Shown: positions 59,901-60,820, numbered from the stretch's first letter. The stretch: DNA of 64,000 bases from Mycoavidus cysteinexigens_B (GCA_031963465.1 JASSUG010000005.1:62001-126000); one strand, 5' to 3'. Notes: generated from the letters alone by a model not told the origin. A program made the numbers and translations.

Positions 59901-59995
59901 GCTGACATCGCCTCGAAAACTCCGTACCGCGCAAATGCGCTAATCACAGGTGCTGCAACCCATCCATTGGCAAATCCATTGATGATATCTAGCAT
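28616..59995 (-). CDS. Giant single-chain trans-AT polyketide synthase (MT-GNAT loading, six extension modules, terminal inactive KS)
   Basis: A 31,380-base gene for 10,459 residues, roughly 1.1 MDa. ATG 59995 is chosen because AAGAGGAGG lies 6 bases upstream; ten more in-frame codons reach 60025. Domains in order: MT-GNAT-ACP1; KS1-(DH relic)-ACP2; KS2-DH-KR-ACP3; KS3-KR-ACP4; KS4-DH-KR-ACP5; KS5-DH-KR-cMT-ACP6; KS6-DH-KR-cMT-ACP7-ER; KS7. KS1-KS6 have the catalytic Cys-His-His set. No acyltransferase is present; each KS is instead followed by the flanking segment ending in LPTYPF-KERYW, the hallmark of trans-AT synthases. It makes an acyl chain on ACPs in the cytoplasm with malonyl units supplied by a separate acyltransferase encoded elsewhere. 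No thioesterase, condensation or reductase release domain is seen. The compound is unidentified. The reading frame is uninterrupted, so it is probably functional. Confidence 0.95.
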   Translation of the reverse strand: MLDIINGFANGWVAAPVISAFARYGVFEAMSARPMTLKKLASRCRGNTGHLYAALRLLYELGWIEWVKPDQYEAAKGVVLARQLPNDLAELIHLPMTNAFEAEQSASLLHWLKRCSAGWADVDPAVVDVLDGALLAPLLAKLSTLGSSVLEQVQPNEISAAVLQAVRVLFIQRGWGQGDIGDFRLAPSGQALLASSGALGTVVSYTPMFHQMDDLLFGEAQAIFGTDEQGHELHLERTLNVVTSGMQHQSHFAELDTLILRIFDQPSLELQPRYIADMGCGDGSLLYRIYELIKTRSVRGRALAEYPLTLIGADYNELSLESTDRTLSGLPHLLVRADIADPQQLIADLAAAGITDTENILHVRSFLDHDRPFLPLEDKRAVQRRKGLNYSGVYVARDGSEIKPAHAIQGLVEHLRRWRTAVSHFGLLLLEVHCLQPNTVRRVGNLTESAYYDAFHTFSGQQLVEAPIFLMAAAEAGFFPEEGMSQAIPKQMDFTRISLHRLVPQPYTVRHPIRADLRRLKQLDRICQPKELYTPVAEIKRRVCDLAQEQWVLELDGQIVAALYTQRIDSLEALRATYYQNMARLHRPQGRCVQLLGLFVAPEMQGRGFSDALIGLILAYSATLDGVDAVVGVTRCANFIRRQPACSLDDYIQSRNEQGQLIDPMLHFHTSHGAIIREVLRRFRPEDTDNEGAGILIEYQLRSGGMTVAETHIPQALPEFATQAAEQIEPAIFSTVMQVLGCQRAAAYGVQIPLMEMGLSSLELLELRMLLGARLRESLPSTFLFSYGTPEAIIGYFMARTNATSALQTTADSTRVMPVSQSQGPRPESTQSDEAIAIIGMACRLPGGSNTPAQFWQGLFEARDAVGELPANRQMLWGIGARPCRWQAGFLDGVECFDAEFFRISPREANLLDPQQRLLLEVTWEALESAAIAPARLRGSRSGVFVGMMGSDYEDVIKRQGNEADFNAHFATGNACSVAAGRLSYFFDWQGPALSIDTACSSSLVAVHTACRSLLGRECNLALAAGVNLLLDDKRFLTYEHAGMLSPQGRCKAFDASADGYVRGEGCAALILKRLSEAQADGDPIMAVIRGSATNQDGSSSGLTAPNQLAQQAVIEAALAQSGLAPHEIGYLEAHGTGTKLGDPIEVMAAAKVFGTGRSDNQPLLIGSLKSMMGHLEAAAGIAGLIKTVLSIQHGMIPAQLHFKMPNPHIPWECLPVQVVVKTRAWPVGLKRAGISSFGFSGTNAHVIVEEYVELQRAPTEVNGSVVVALSAKNEERLRKQVQQLLLYLEHHAETNLADLAYTLQVGREALDVRLALMVKSINELKERLLGYAQGNASQENIYQGKLKHGQETLALFRVDEDQQKIIAAWIAKGEVDKLAQLWTQGLEVEWGQVYDAVKPKRMSLPTYPFTKERYWVPMTQDHVVRGERVAPGITQLEKNQSRIPCTSGTVTSKPIGISLQALEADRFNDSPLSASSDRCTPATNHETSSDTTDQSVAETGMNHPMSLNALKEELTNSLAETLYMERAKINADHSFVELGLDSITGVEWAQSINKAFGLSLPVTRLYSYPTIRRLAEHLSPMVLSVQSAPMANHPTAVDTTDRSTPLNPLAGRHSDNDKSLLLRTSMLSGEPHGLGPVTVDTPDEISIRTANVPVASEMQPISQQEGVAIIGMSGAFPKAKNLEEFWDNLVQGRDCVAEVPAQRWSIEQYYDPRPATLGRTYSKWMGELEEAECFDPLFFNISPAEAQWMDPQQRLFLEHSWNCIEAAGINPHTLSDSRCGVYVGCLTSDYGRVGDGSELTAQGLLGNSLSILSARIAYFLNLKGPCLAIDTACSASLVAIAEACDSLMLRQSDLVLAGGVCVLAGPDMHIMTSSAGMLSKAGRCFTFDARADGFVPAEGVGVLLLKRLTDAVRDQDLIHGVLRGWGVNQDGHTNGITAPSVSSQITLQKQVYKRFGINPETISLVEAHGTGTALGDPIEVEALTESFRSYTAQQDYCALGSVKSNLGHLLAAAGVAGVIKVLLALRHRVLPPTINFSTLNERIAVEGSPFYINTDLKPWAVTGDQRRRAAVSSFGFSGTNAHLVLEEYPPLAPVRRVDTPQQVLLVLSAKTPERLHVYAAKMKAWAEGEEELDLTALAYTLQTGREAMVHRLALVVESRAQMLDALDTFTRGKAVPDLFTGQVKKSAEHTVLFEDDGDADALLQAWLRAKKLRKLAQLWVQGLAVEWAQLYGQTKPRRISLPTYPFAKERYWAPAPVVHNGLERQLHPLLHRNTSDLSQQRFSTTLTGKEFFLQDHVVQGQRIVPGAAQLEWARAAVALASHGEVGQAVMLQEVMWLRPLVVAQPREVHISLESQEDGRIGFELYSDSEDQAVVYSRGWAQWVAVDEAPWVDLEAVRTHCEQTVAGEVCYAQFAQQGLEFGPSFQVLKELWLGDQVALGALRLTAEAPAGYVWAPNVLDAALQASVGLMQNKAHAPLALPFAVAQVRQWGELPMPAWIVVRPSVDDSALVRKLELEIVGRNGQVALRLSGFSTRPVPEAMPMHGAMPVHEAIEQVVAAPQMLLLAPQWTAQSPVQPTAAPNCPRHGIVLCEVGQDQPERIAELAAAMPAAQCLGLLGNGALAQRYTAYAMQLLAWIQKEVAAHPDQALLLQLIIPNEGEGLVLQGLGGLLRSAQQEYRLLACQVIAVEAGLSMPVLAQRLRAEAAAPSPMVRYVNGQREVWDFAPLANEETTLPWRDQGVYLITGGLGGLGQVFARALAQQVRHPVLVLTGRHVLKPAQEPVLQALRTMGARVAYRAVDVSDAVAMAALVAEIVAQYGQLNGVIHSAGVLHDGLLAQKTGATLQQVLAPKVMGLMALDQATREVALDWLVLCSSVASVWGNVGQTDYAAANGFLDSYAQYRTSLVAQGKRQGRTVSVSWPLWAEGGMQLDPATQERLRRETGLEAMPSAAGVTALCQALAQSAAHVVVSYGAVARVLHQLRVACQARRLPAVTGSAHDPVAVDELQSQIEHVLTGLISAQLKIAREELERDAALSEFGFDSIALTEFGNRLHQKYGLALSPTIFFEYATIAALAGYLAREYQAVLAPVFSATVATPIRPNGSALSQPFASTPSHRRGRLAAAPLRREASEDGPSRVEPIAVIGMSGCFPQAEDIDALWANLLAERNSIGSLPANRWERGLAPAICHAGVLDNIDQFDPLFFGISPREAQAMDPQQRLLMLSVYRVIEDAGYSVHSLSGSATALLVGAAAGSGYGNLLAQAGQTVAGYSAAGLVGSMGPNRMSYWLNWHGPSEPIETACSSSLVAVHRALELLRSGQCAQAVVGGVNTLLSMDMHESFTQAGMLSPDGRCKAFSAQADGYVRGEGVGMLFLKPLSAAEQDGDHIYGLLKGSATNHGGRANSLTSPNPRAQADLIKAALQQAGVEPETISYIEAHGTGTALGDPIEVQGLKSAFAELSSDQPTQHCGLGSVKSNIGHLELAAGVAGLIKVLLQMQHRTLIKSLHCEELNPLLALDGSPFYVVQQTQAWEALRDRQGQELPRRAGVSSFGFGGVNAHVIVEEYVAPQRAATVFSGPVVVVLSARNEAQLRQQVQQLLAYLERQAEVNLADLAYTLQVGREALGVRLALVVNTGGALREQLSCYLRGEAVQDDSYYGEVKREQDTLMVFRLDEDLQSAIKAWIAKGKLNKLAQLWAQGLAMDWEQLYGAVKPKRISLPTYPFAKERYWLPQTVAVTPVEVMPQQAQGLNEKPSAQALLSSPPMAFTETWQTQALEPVTPQTAQIWVCLLSDPKHQKTLVERLAQQAPQAKLVFVAQGEVGLAADADAQRYCISSQAPAESYAAVLRQIQADHGALDAVLYLWPLEMPELIKEVSPVVHLLQAIGRGALSCRKVLLAGYSADDVALAYLESWLGIERSLGLIMPNTRITVVIEKALKLDMVAWSERLWAELSASMQSALYRDGQRHVCRIDPLAINSDAILLRQGGTYWIIGGCGGLGAALADYLASTYGANLVLSGRSALDEIKQQQIQRLEALGAQVLYGRADVTDAVALRAVLMQCHERFGRIDGVIHAAGVTVMHSLLEQDIAQFRQELAPKIEGTLVLDTVLQDQSLDFLCYFSSSSAVLGDFGACGYALGNRFLMAYARARQRQVEQGIAMGKTVAIGWPLWRDGGMQMGDAQQTRLYLTSSGQRALETNEGCELFERLLSQPTVQPLIMVGQPEGVQRLLTRVLDGGSSASAQPEAVAQGQGYRAELKGLSLSQCVAWDLAEHLHQLLLVPRVALEPETNLVEFGFDSIGLTEFAQRLSKHYGLLLSPSLFFSYVSLAQVAAYLLKTYRAELESFYQAGVATALDTIMPSRALPQTPRLPLPDSAAKPTARGETEPIAIIGMSGRFPGARTVNELWQILRDGQEVIREIPVERFDWRQCYGDPQQGPDKTPGKWLGVMPGVDEFDPLFFEISPREAEMMDPRQRLLLQEAWRALEDAGYGHIHLRRHTIGMFVGVEQGDYQLLVGQQATGTSNHDGILAARLAYALDLRGPAMAINTACSSGLVAVHQACQSLHSGECSTAIAAAVNLLLTPTFLITMGQLGMLSPQGKCYAFDRRADGMVPGEAVVAVVLKRLSQAQADGDPIYAVITGSGINYDGKTQGITAPSGVAQTHLLQTVYERFRINPSELDYIVAHGTGTALGDPIEINALADAFKLYTEKRGYCALTSTKTNLGHTLAASGLVSLVSLVQALRHGVIPPSLHCVEESDYISWESSPFYVNKVAKPWPVRTDRPRLGAVSAFGMSGTNAHMVVQSYESETVNADQLPQNLYHLLALSAKTDAALRERIEDLLAVLKAQPMDGMRLRAMSYTLLTGRQHFTHRCAVVIQDRDDAIYMLQQGLGQEKRVNLFRGQVGREFETQKALFSYGEKLLKQASVQWDHDVSTVQDALYALAAMYCQGYELSWEQLYSEAKPQRMNLPTYPFVKERYWVPQTVVQSGAEFQLHPLVHRNTSSLSEQRFSTTLTGEEFFLRDHVVQGERVVPGVAQLEWARAAVMLASDGEGGAAGLPILLQDVTWLRPLVVAQPREVHISLERQEDGHISFELYSGSGDETVVYSQGWAQLAEAGEVPQVDLVAVREQCGQILTGEACYARFTQLGLGYGPSFQILNELRVGDQMAVGALTLPGEVAIGYEWAPNLLDGALQASVGLTPEAPGSPLALPFAVAQVRHWGEMPTQAWAVVRPGAGDSAGSRKLDIHIVDANGRVALCLSGFSTRSLHKVATEHAAAVPQTVLLAPHWTAQALTRAEIAPNYGIHGIVLCEVGKEDPKTVTEFAAAIPAAQCVRLMETGTLAQRYTAYAVHLLAWIQQEVAAHPGEALLLQLVVPSESEGAVLQGLGGLLRSAQQEYPLLVSQVVAVAAEISMPILTQQLRAEAESPAPIVRYVEGQREVLGFASWAREEMTLPWRDEGVYLITGGLGGLGQVFARAIAQQIRDPVLVLAGRGALKPIQERALEALQTMGARVVYRTVDASDAMAVTTLVAEIVAQYGQLNGVIHSAGVLHDGLLAQKTGETLQQVLAPKVAGLIALDEATREVALDWLVLCSSLASVLGNVGQADYAAGNGFLDAYAQYRAGLVAQGQRRGRTVSVSWPLWAEGGMQLEASAQERLRRETGLELLPSNAGVKILCQALAQNAAHVVVGYGDAARVRQCMQRVSAVSMPQRFSIPVLPDPELTELAQHYLTRLLAKSLKLPAQRIDAYASLEQYGIDSVLAVALTVDLEQVFGSLSKTLFFEYQSIAALTQYFLQHHHKQLVALLKRESQPLFAATLPAPSTPSVSRTSRRLRRHFEGPQEQPQNKESGALEIAIIGLSGRYPQANTLEAYWNNLVQGLDCITEIPLERWDWRDYFDPQKGQLGKSYSKWGGFIDGVDEFDPLFFGIAPREAEMMDPQERLFLQCVYSAIEDAGYIRASLGVQTGALERAGAVGVFVGVMYEEYQLYGAQAQGMALSASAASIANRVSYYCNFHGPSLSIDTMCSSSLTAIHLACQSLQRGGCAVALAGGVNVTVHPNKYLMLSQGQFISSEGRCTSFGAGGDGYVPGEGVGAVVLKPLAQAITDNDHIYGVIKGSAINHGGKTNGYTVPNPNAQTEVIGQALRESGVHPRAISYVEAHGTGTALGDPIEITGLSNAFGAGTQDRQYCVIGSVKSNIGHCESAAGMAGLSKVLLQMQHGQLVKSLHSETLNPHIMFEHTPFRVQQELSAWPRPVLNLDGQEREYPRLAGISSFGAGGSNAHLIVEEYVGPQRAPALNGLAVVVVLSARSEERLRHQAQQLLAYLKCHDEFNLTDLAYTLQIGREALGVRLALVVESGDALQEQLSRYLRGDASQADSYQGELKNNQQTLALFRGDTALHNIVDGWLASGELGKLAQMWVQGVEVAWERLYGAVKPKRVSLPTYPFAKERYWAPARVVQHGPERQLHPLVHRNTSSLSQQRFSTTLTGEEFFLRDHMVQGERVMPGAAQLEWARAAAVLACDDQGGKAGLSVLLEEVMWLRPLVVAQPQEVHIGLEMQEDGRIGFEIYSGSEDEAVVYSQGWARLTEVGEAPWVDLEAVLGQCEQTLTGEACYAQFAQLGLGYGPSFQVLNELRVGNHVAVGALRLVAEAPAGYAWAPNVLDGALQASVGLVQGSTDVTLALPFAVVQVRQWSEMPMSAWAVVRPGTGDSAAIRKFDIDIVDASGRVALRLSGFSTRSLDETVDYEVTALHKLPTQLALPASVLVGELTLTPVWEAMDETGEAWPLPQQRIALMGNPESTQSAWLTHYPQAQRIVLTGAESVEALIEHLRSDSPLDHLVWWVPPADALGTQQGFKLIKALLALDYGTQSLGLTVVTQQAQAVWPGEAIDAIAASVHGLIGSLAKEYGHWRVRLLDVPAHEDVPLVWLLGQPADGRGDARTYRHGQGYRQRLVPCTLPTAMRSAYRTGGVYVILGGAGGLGVALSEYLIQHYRAQLVWLGRRAEDTTIAQQCARLGAFGPTPFYLQVDATDREALALAHKVIRQRFGTIHGVVHAAVVLADRSLAQMDEATFEAAWLAKAATTEHLTEVFGQEKLDWLVFFSSIQSFMKAPGQSNYAAGCCFADAFAQGLRSQPYPVKVMHWGYWGSVGIVASAPYRERMAQMGVGSIELPEAMAVLEQLLAGPVDQLGFVKTTRAGVAEELGIEAYEMVMAMPVAPSMALPQVAQVTQPVGAAQDIANLEARLAPLLRTQLATLGWLAADACLSEQYVQWHAHSLRLLEARGLLAQTPGEPAAMWAQWDAYCVAAQDKPALRAQVQLVDATLRVLPAVLRGEIAATEVLFPQGRLDRVEGVYRNHPVADYFNMVLTERLIAYVQARLQADPQATIRILEIGAGTGGTSAAVFAQLTPFASQISQYCYTDMSAAFLLHAQQHYAPQVSYLHTQRLDIELDPMTQNFALGHYDVVVAANVLHATHDIRRTVRHAKALLKGNGLLLLNELTETGLFAHLTFGLLDGWWLAEDRALRIAGTPGLTPSMWRQVLAVEGFEAITFPAEAAHELGQQIVMAVSNGVVHQPRQVAPPHLSPMRTVVVPGQAMVQAPDASERVAVVLDTGLSTAGELQSQIEYALTGLISAQLKIARGELERDLPLSEFGFDSITLTGLGNALNQKYSLTLSPTIFFEYSTIATLAAYLAREYQAQLASVFAATVTAPICPDGGAVPSSFLPISRRRRGRIIAAATLRGDVGGREFIKDEPIAVIGMSGCFPQAEDIDGLWANLLAERDSIGVLPANRWDRELAPAICHAGVIENIEEFDPLFFNISPTEAQAMDPQQRLLMLYVYRVIEDAGYSVQSLSGSATALLVGTVASGYGTLLVQAGETVAGYSAVGLAGSMGPNRMSYWLNWHGPSEPIDTACSSSLVAVHRALELLRSGQCAQAVVGGVNTLLSLEMHESFAQAGMLSPDGRCKTFSAQADGYVRGEGVGMVFLKPLSAAERDGDHIYGLIKGAATNHGGRANSLTAPNPRAQADLIKAALQQAGVRPETVGYIEAHGTGTSLGDPIEVQGLKSAFAELAPELPTQSCGLGSVKSNIGHLELAAGVVGLIKVLLQLQHRTLVKSLHCEELNPLLGLSDSPFYVVQQTRVWEALRDQQGRVLPRRAGVSSFGFGGVNAHVIVEEYVATQKMSTVVSGPVVVVLSARNEEQLREQAQQLLAYLECHNEVNLADLAYTLQVGREALAVRLALVVRSVDVLKGRLLHYILGEAAEDVYQGELKRSQEALTVFRTDEELQEAIGKWIVRGKVGKLAALWVQGLEVAWRQLYGEAKPKRVSLPTYPFAKERYWAPARVVQGELERQLHPLVHRNTSDLSGQRFSTTLTGEEYFLRDHVVRGERVVPGAAQLEWARVAVALASGCEDSAVGLSVRLQDVTWLRPLAVARPQDVHIGLEMQEDGRIRFEIYSDSGDEVLVYSQGWAQLAEMGEAPQVDLEAVLAQCKQALTGEVCYARFAQLGLGYGPSFQVLSELWVGHYVAVGVLSLAGEAPVGYGWVPNLLDGALQTSVGLAQDETTTLALPFAVAQVRQWGELPTPAWAVVRPSVDDSAAVRKFDVDIVDARGLVALRLSGFSARSLPQTSDQVAVPHLVAPPIALPASVLVGELTLVPMWEAIEETDVTAEIWPLPQQQIAFASYQQAMHPAWLKNYPQAKRIELTGGESVEALIERLRSDPPLDHLVWWVPSNEPLATQLGFNLIKALLARGYGSRPLRLTVVTHQAQKVWLGEPVDANAAGVHGLFGSLAKEYAHWRVRLLDVPAQEDVPLAWLLRQPADERGDARAYRHGRGYRQQLVPCTLPENIGSAYRTGGVYVILGGAGGLGVVLSEYLIRQYQAQVVWLGRRAEDATIAQQCTRLGTLGPAPLYLQADASKREDVQLAYAVIRQRFGVVHGLVHAAIVLADQSLAQMDEATFEAAWSAKMASAVHLTDVFGQEALDFLLFFSSLQSFSKSPGQSNYAAGCCFADAFAQGLCSQSAAVNYPVKVMNWGYWGSVGVVASAPYRERMAQMGVGSIEPPEAMAVLEQLLAGPVEHLVFVKTTQAAVADALGVVAHKKVLAVPASPVVALPEWVQAEEPQGAAQDLEDLEARLAPLLREQLATLGWLAVDACSSAQYELWHAHSLRLLEAHGLLAQTSDVPVEGEIAEVADAHQLWVQWEAYCATAQGKPVLRAQVQLVDATLRALPAVLRGERAATDVLFPQGQLDKVEGVYRDHPVADYFNAVLIAQLIAYMQARLQADPQATLRILEIGAGTGGTSAAVLAQLVPYASQIAQYCYTDVSQAFLLHARKHYAPQAPYLHTQRLDIERTPLEQEFALGSYDVVIAANVLHATHDIRRTLRHAKTLLKGNGLLLLNELTGTSLVAHLTFGLLDGWWLAQDSSLRIAGTPALAPAVWRQVLAAEGFAAIRFPAEGAHGLGQQIVAAFSDGVVHPLRAVQSPTHSPLSSAAGSVVAPVEAMTTQTQRSSFSSTQEPTANQQQLASHVRQCIYESIAQTLKLNQEQLAQERPFMEYGVDSIMGVRLVNAINTRLNLALPTTVLFDYVTTEQLSAYIISKYRESLSVVSAATVADQPEIRADLKSDVQSVPAPSPVRVPELTSRARRRRSQPHPSAVMENPDAEMNSIQAGIKCASPTYHRVWLERPGSIDNLRLVESQVAPLGEHEVRIEVRAFSLNFGDLLCVKGMYPTQPPYPFTPGFEASGVVVAVGSGVTRVTVGDAVIALAGENLGAHATALTCAEPQVFRAPSSLSFEAACSLPAVAVTMIECFKKAQLKPGESILIQTAAGGTGLIAVQLAQHAGAEIYATAGSQAKLDYLAGLGVPHRINYQEEDFEAAIAHLTNGRGVDVVINTLASDAVQKGLNCLAPGGRYIEIAMTALKSARAIDLSRLSDNQTFHSVDLRKLGRSQPAVVQAAMHELVQLLEQEVIRPTLSRTFEFEHIQEAYRWLENRQNIGKVVVSIPAAYRFRAREALATAALAVAPTPERESIAVIGMSGCFPQANNLQEYWDNLVSGRDCITEIPADRWLLDEFYVEDRQTAITQGRSYSKWGGFIQQIGTLFKPELFSATAFDVQSIQTDEQKLFVQTVWTLLESAGYTSAELNQVCQSRVGVYIGMMSRPSHSNQTNGPKNSDIVTHNIGALSSMVSHLFNFNGPSIAVDTYSASSMTAIHMACTSLLHGECEAAIAGGVAVLYPQVYNYTCQSNISASHPNSRSFSAGRDGILFGEGAGVVLLKRLSTAIKDKDTILGVIKSTVANHVRDVGLTNIPTPNTISKSIKENITRSGIDPRTISYVESAAAGMPMGDAVEVSAMAKAFREFTQDTQFCALGSAKSNIGHATTASGISQLAKVLLQMQRRQLVPTIKVGVVGHDLGLEDSPFYLQQEMQTWHRPQINVNGVKQPVPRRAMVNSMGLGGFYAGAIIEEYCPDEDQDE
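30028..36779 (-). other. PKS module 6: KS6-DH-KR-cMT-ACP7-ER
   Basis: KS6 has Cys at residue 7901. The DH His is residue 8370 (LRDHVVRGERVVPG), with Asp in NLLDGALQ. The KR Tyr is residue 8990 (SNYAAG). The C-methyltransferase motif ILEIGAGTGGTSAAV lies at about 32130-32170. ACP7 Ser is residue 9546 (YGVDSIMGVR). After ACP7 comes a complete MDR-type enoylreductase (about 30028-31017) with SLNFGDLLCVKGMYP and the nucleotide-binding QTAAGGTGLIAVQLA. KR, cMT and DH closely match module 5. Predicted outcome: alpha-methyl, fully reduced unit. Confidence 0.87.
36940..42478 (-). other. PKS module 5: KS5-DH-KR-cMT-ACP6
   Basis: KS5 has Cys at residue 6015 in DTMCSSSL, where Met replaces the usual Ala before Cys. 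The DH His is residue 6486 (LRDHMVQGERVMPG), with Asp in NVLDGALQ. The KR has LGGAGGLGVAL, Tyr at residue 7105 (SNYAAG) and LAD at the B-type position. A C-methyltransferase follows with RILEIGAGTGGTSAAV (37826-37870). ACP6 Ser is residue 7644 (FGFDSITL). Predicted outcome: alpha-methyl alkene. Confidence 0.88.
42620..46870 (-). other. PKS module 4: KS4-DH-KR-ACP5
   Basis: KS4 has Cys at residue 4542 (INTACSSGL), VAHGTGTALGDP and NLGHTLAASG. The DH His is residue 5015 (LRDHVVQGERVVPG), paired with Asp in NLLDGALQ. The KR has GGLGGLGQVF and Tyr at residue 5598 (DYAAGNG), with the B-type Asp in GVLHDG; DH and KR closely resemble those of module 2. ACP5 is of a different type from the others (EQYGIDSVLAVAL, Ser 5749). 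Expected outcome: alkene. Confidence 0.88.
46990..50588 (-). other. PKS module 3: KS3-KR-ACP4
   Basis: KS3 has Cys at residue 3299 (IETACSSSL) and is nearly the same as KS6 along its length. No dehydratase lies between the KS and KR. The KR differs from the others: GGCGGLGAAL, Ser in FSSSSAVLG and Tyr at residue 4129 (GYALGNRF). The Asp that marks B-type reductases is absent (HAAGVTVMHSLL), so an A-type, L-configured hydroxyl is predicted. ACP4 Ser is residue 4291 (FGFDSIGL). Confidence 0.87.
50755..55002 (-). other. PKS module 2: KS2-DH-KR-ACP3
   Basis: KS2 has Cys at residue 1834 (IDTACSASL), AHGTGTALGDP and NLGHLLAAAG. The DH has His at residue 2297 in LQDHVVQGQRIVPG and the paired Asp in NVLDAALQ. 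The KR has GGLGGLGQVF, Ser in LCSSVAS and Tyr at residue 2888 (DYAAANG); HSAGVLHDG carries the Asp taken to mark B-type stereochemistry. ACP3 Ser is residue 3042 (FGFDSIAL). All sites are intact, so this module should give an alkene. Confidence 0.88.
55250..57500 (-). other. PKS module 1: KS1-(dehydratase relic)-ACP2
   Basis: KS1 begins at IAIIGMACRLPGG and has Cys at residue 1000 (IDTACSSSL), EAHGTGTKLGDP and the His of MMGHLEAAAG. The KS-flanking segment ends in LPTYPFTKERYW. Directly after it, at 55680-55735, is QDHVVRGERVAPGITQLE, which is the active-site strand of a dehydratase (His at residue 1423) with nothing of that domain before or after. A Ser/Thr-rich linker leads to ACP2 with Ser at residue 1543 (LGLDSITGVEW). 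No ketoreductase is present, so the beta-keto group should be left unreduced. Confidence 0.85.
57600..59995 (-). other. PKS loading module: methyltransferase-GNAT-ACP1
   Basis: Residues 1-95 look like the winged-helix lead-in of a methyltransferase (FARYGVFEAM..., LYELGWIEWV). The SAM-binding motif is YIADMGCGDGSLLYRIYEL (about 59133-59168) and HVRSFLDHDRP follows, a pattern I associate with MT domains of GNAT loading modules. The GNAT domain spans about 57860-58480 with acyl-CoA loop LFVAPEMQGRGFSDAL. W551, T634 and H672 (in QWVLEL, GVTRC and FHTSHGA) are at positions where the catalytic Trp, Thr and His of decarboxylating GNATs of the CurA type would fall. ACP1 carries its Ser at residue 761 (MGLSSLEL). 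By analogy with apratoxin- and gephyronic-acid-type starters, malonyl-ACP could be methylated and decarboxylated to acetyl, propionyl or isobutyryl. Confidence 0.8.
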
Positions 59996-60217
59996 AATAT
60001 GCCTCCTCTTAATTGTTATGGACAAACAATCACACGGCTAAAAAGCTCATGCCTCTTCGTTGCTTTTATTTCTCGGCATCAAGAATGCCTCATGTTTCTA
60101 ACATTTTGCTTTATTTTTCGTTTTTACAACTATTTTTTATTTCTTATTTATTCGATTGACGATGAATCATTAGTTATGCAAACTCTCACTGCAAAAAACA
60201 TCTTACCAGTGATTATA
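59996..60217 (-). promoter_or_regulatory. AT-rich leader and promoter region of the polyketide synthase gene
   Basis: About 220 bases between the synthase start and the stop of the exonuclease gene on the same strand. The immediate upstream sequence on the minus strand is AAGAGGAGG-CATATT-ATG, a full-strength ribosome-binding site. The rest is very rich in A and T, unlike the neighbouring genes and the synthase itself. I could not choose one -35/-10 pair among several AT-rich candidates. No clear terminator for the upstream operon was seen, so read-through into the synthase is possible. Confidence 0.5.
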
Positions 60218-60820
60218 TTAAAGTGATTCGTCCGTGCCAGAACCATTGTCTTTTTGTTGTGCCCTTAACTCAGCCAACATATTACAAAACAACGCACCTT
60301 GTTCGATTGCATCATCAAGTGCAATATGGGTATGCGGATGGGCATCAAACCAATGGGCTGGAAAACGCGGTTTAATGCATTTCCGGTAAGGTAAGCCAGT
60401 CATAGCAAAGGCTAGCGTTTTAATATCAAGCGCCGACCAAGAAAAAGGGCAACGGCCAACAAAACGCATCATGTACCAAAACATGAAGGTAAAATCAAAA
60501 CCTGCAGGAAATGCGACAAATACCGGTTTACCTGGCAATGCCTCAACCCATGCAACATAGTCCGTGATGGCTTTTTCCGGTGTCTGCAAGCCCTGCCGGC
60601 TAGCAGCCCATGCCTGGGGCTGGGTTTTCCACCAAGCGGCCTGTACAGGGTGCGCAGTCGCTTCTGGCAGCGTTTCAAGATTGGCACTAAAAGTTGCCAC
60701 TAGACGCTTATCTGAAGTGTAAGCCGCTGAAGCAAAACTTAGCATTGAATGCGGCCCAGGAATCGGGCCGTCCGCTTCAACATCCGTACTGACGTAAATT
60801 TCTTCTATTTCATTTTTCAT
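60218..60820 (-). CDS. DEDDh-type 3'-5' exonuclease
   Basis: A 200-residue protein. EIYVSTDVEADGP holds the first Asp and Glu of an exonuclease active site, GFDFTFMFWYM the middle Asp, and THIALDDAIEQG the His and final Asp, so the DEDDh set looks complete. Size and motifs fit a stand-alone RNase T/DnaQ-superfamily exonuclease. The substrate (RNA or DNA) is not determined. Its start overlaps the stop of the SET-domain gene by 4 bases, so the two are cotranslated. Confidence 0.8.
   Translation of the reverse strand: MKNEIEEIYVSTDVEADGPIPGPHSMLSFASAAYTSDKRLVATFSANLETLPEATAHPVQAAWWKTQPQAWAASRQGLQTPEKAITDYVAWVEALPGKPVFVAFPAGFDFTFMFWYMMRFVGRCPFSWSALDIKTLAFAMTGLPYRKCIKPRFPAHWFDAHPHTHIALDDAIEQGALFCNMLAELRAQQKDNGSGTDESL

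Noticed and set aside
28616..59995. Identity with the rhizoxin synthase or the necroxime pathway of fungal endosymbionts
   Set aside because: A GNAT start is shared with rhizoxin, but as I recall those pathways are spread over several proteins and include NRPS or oxygenase modules not seen here.
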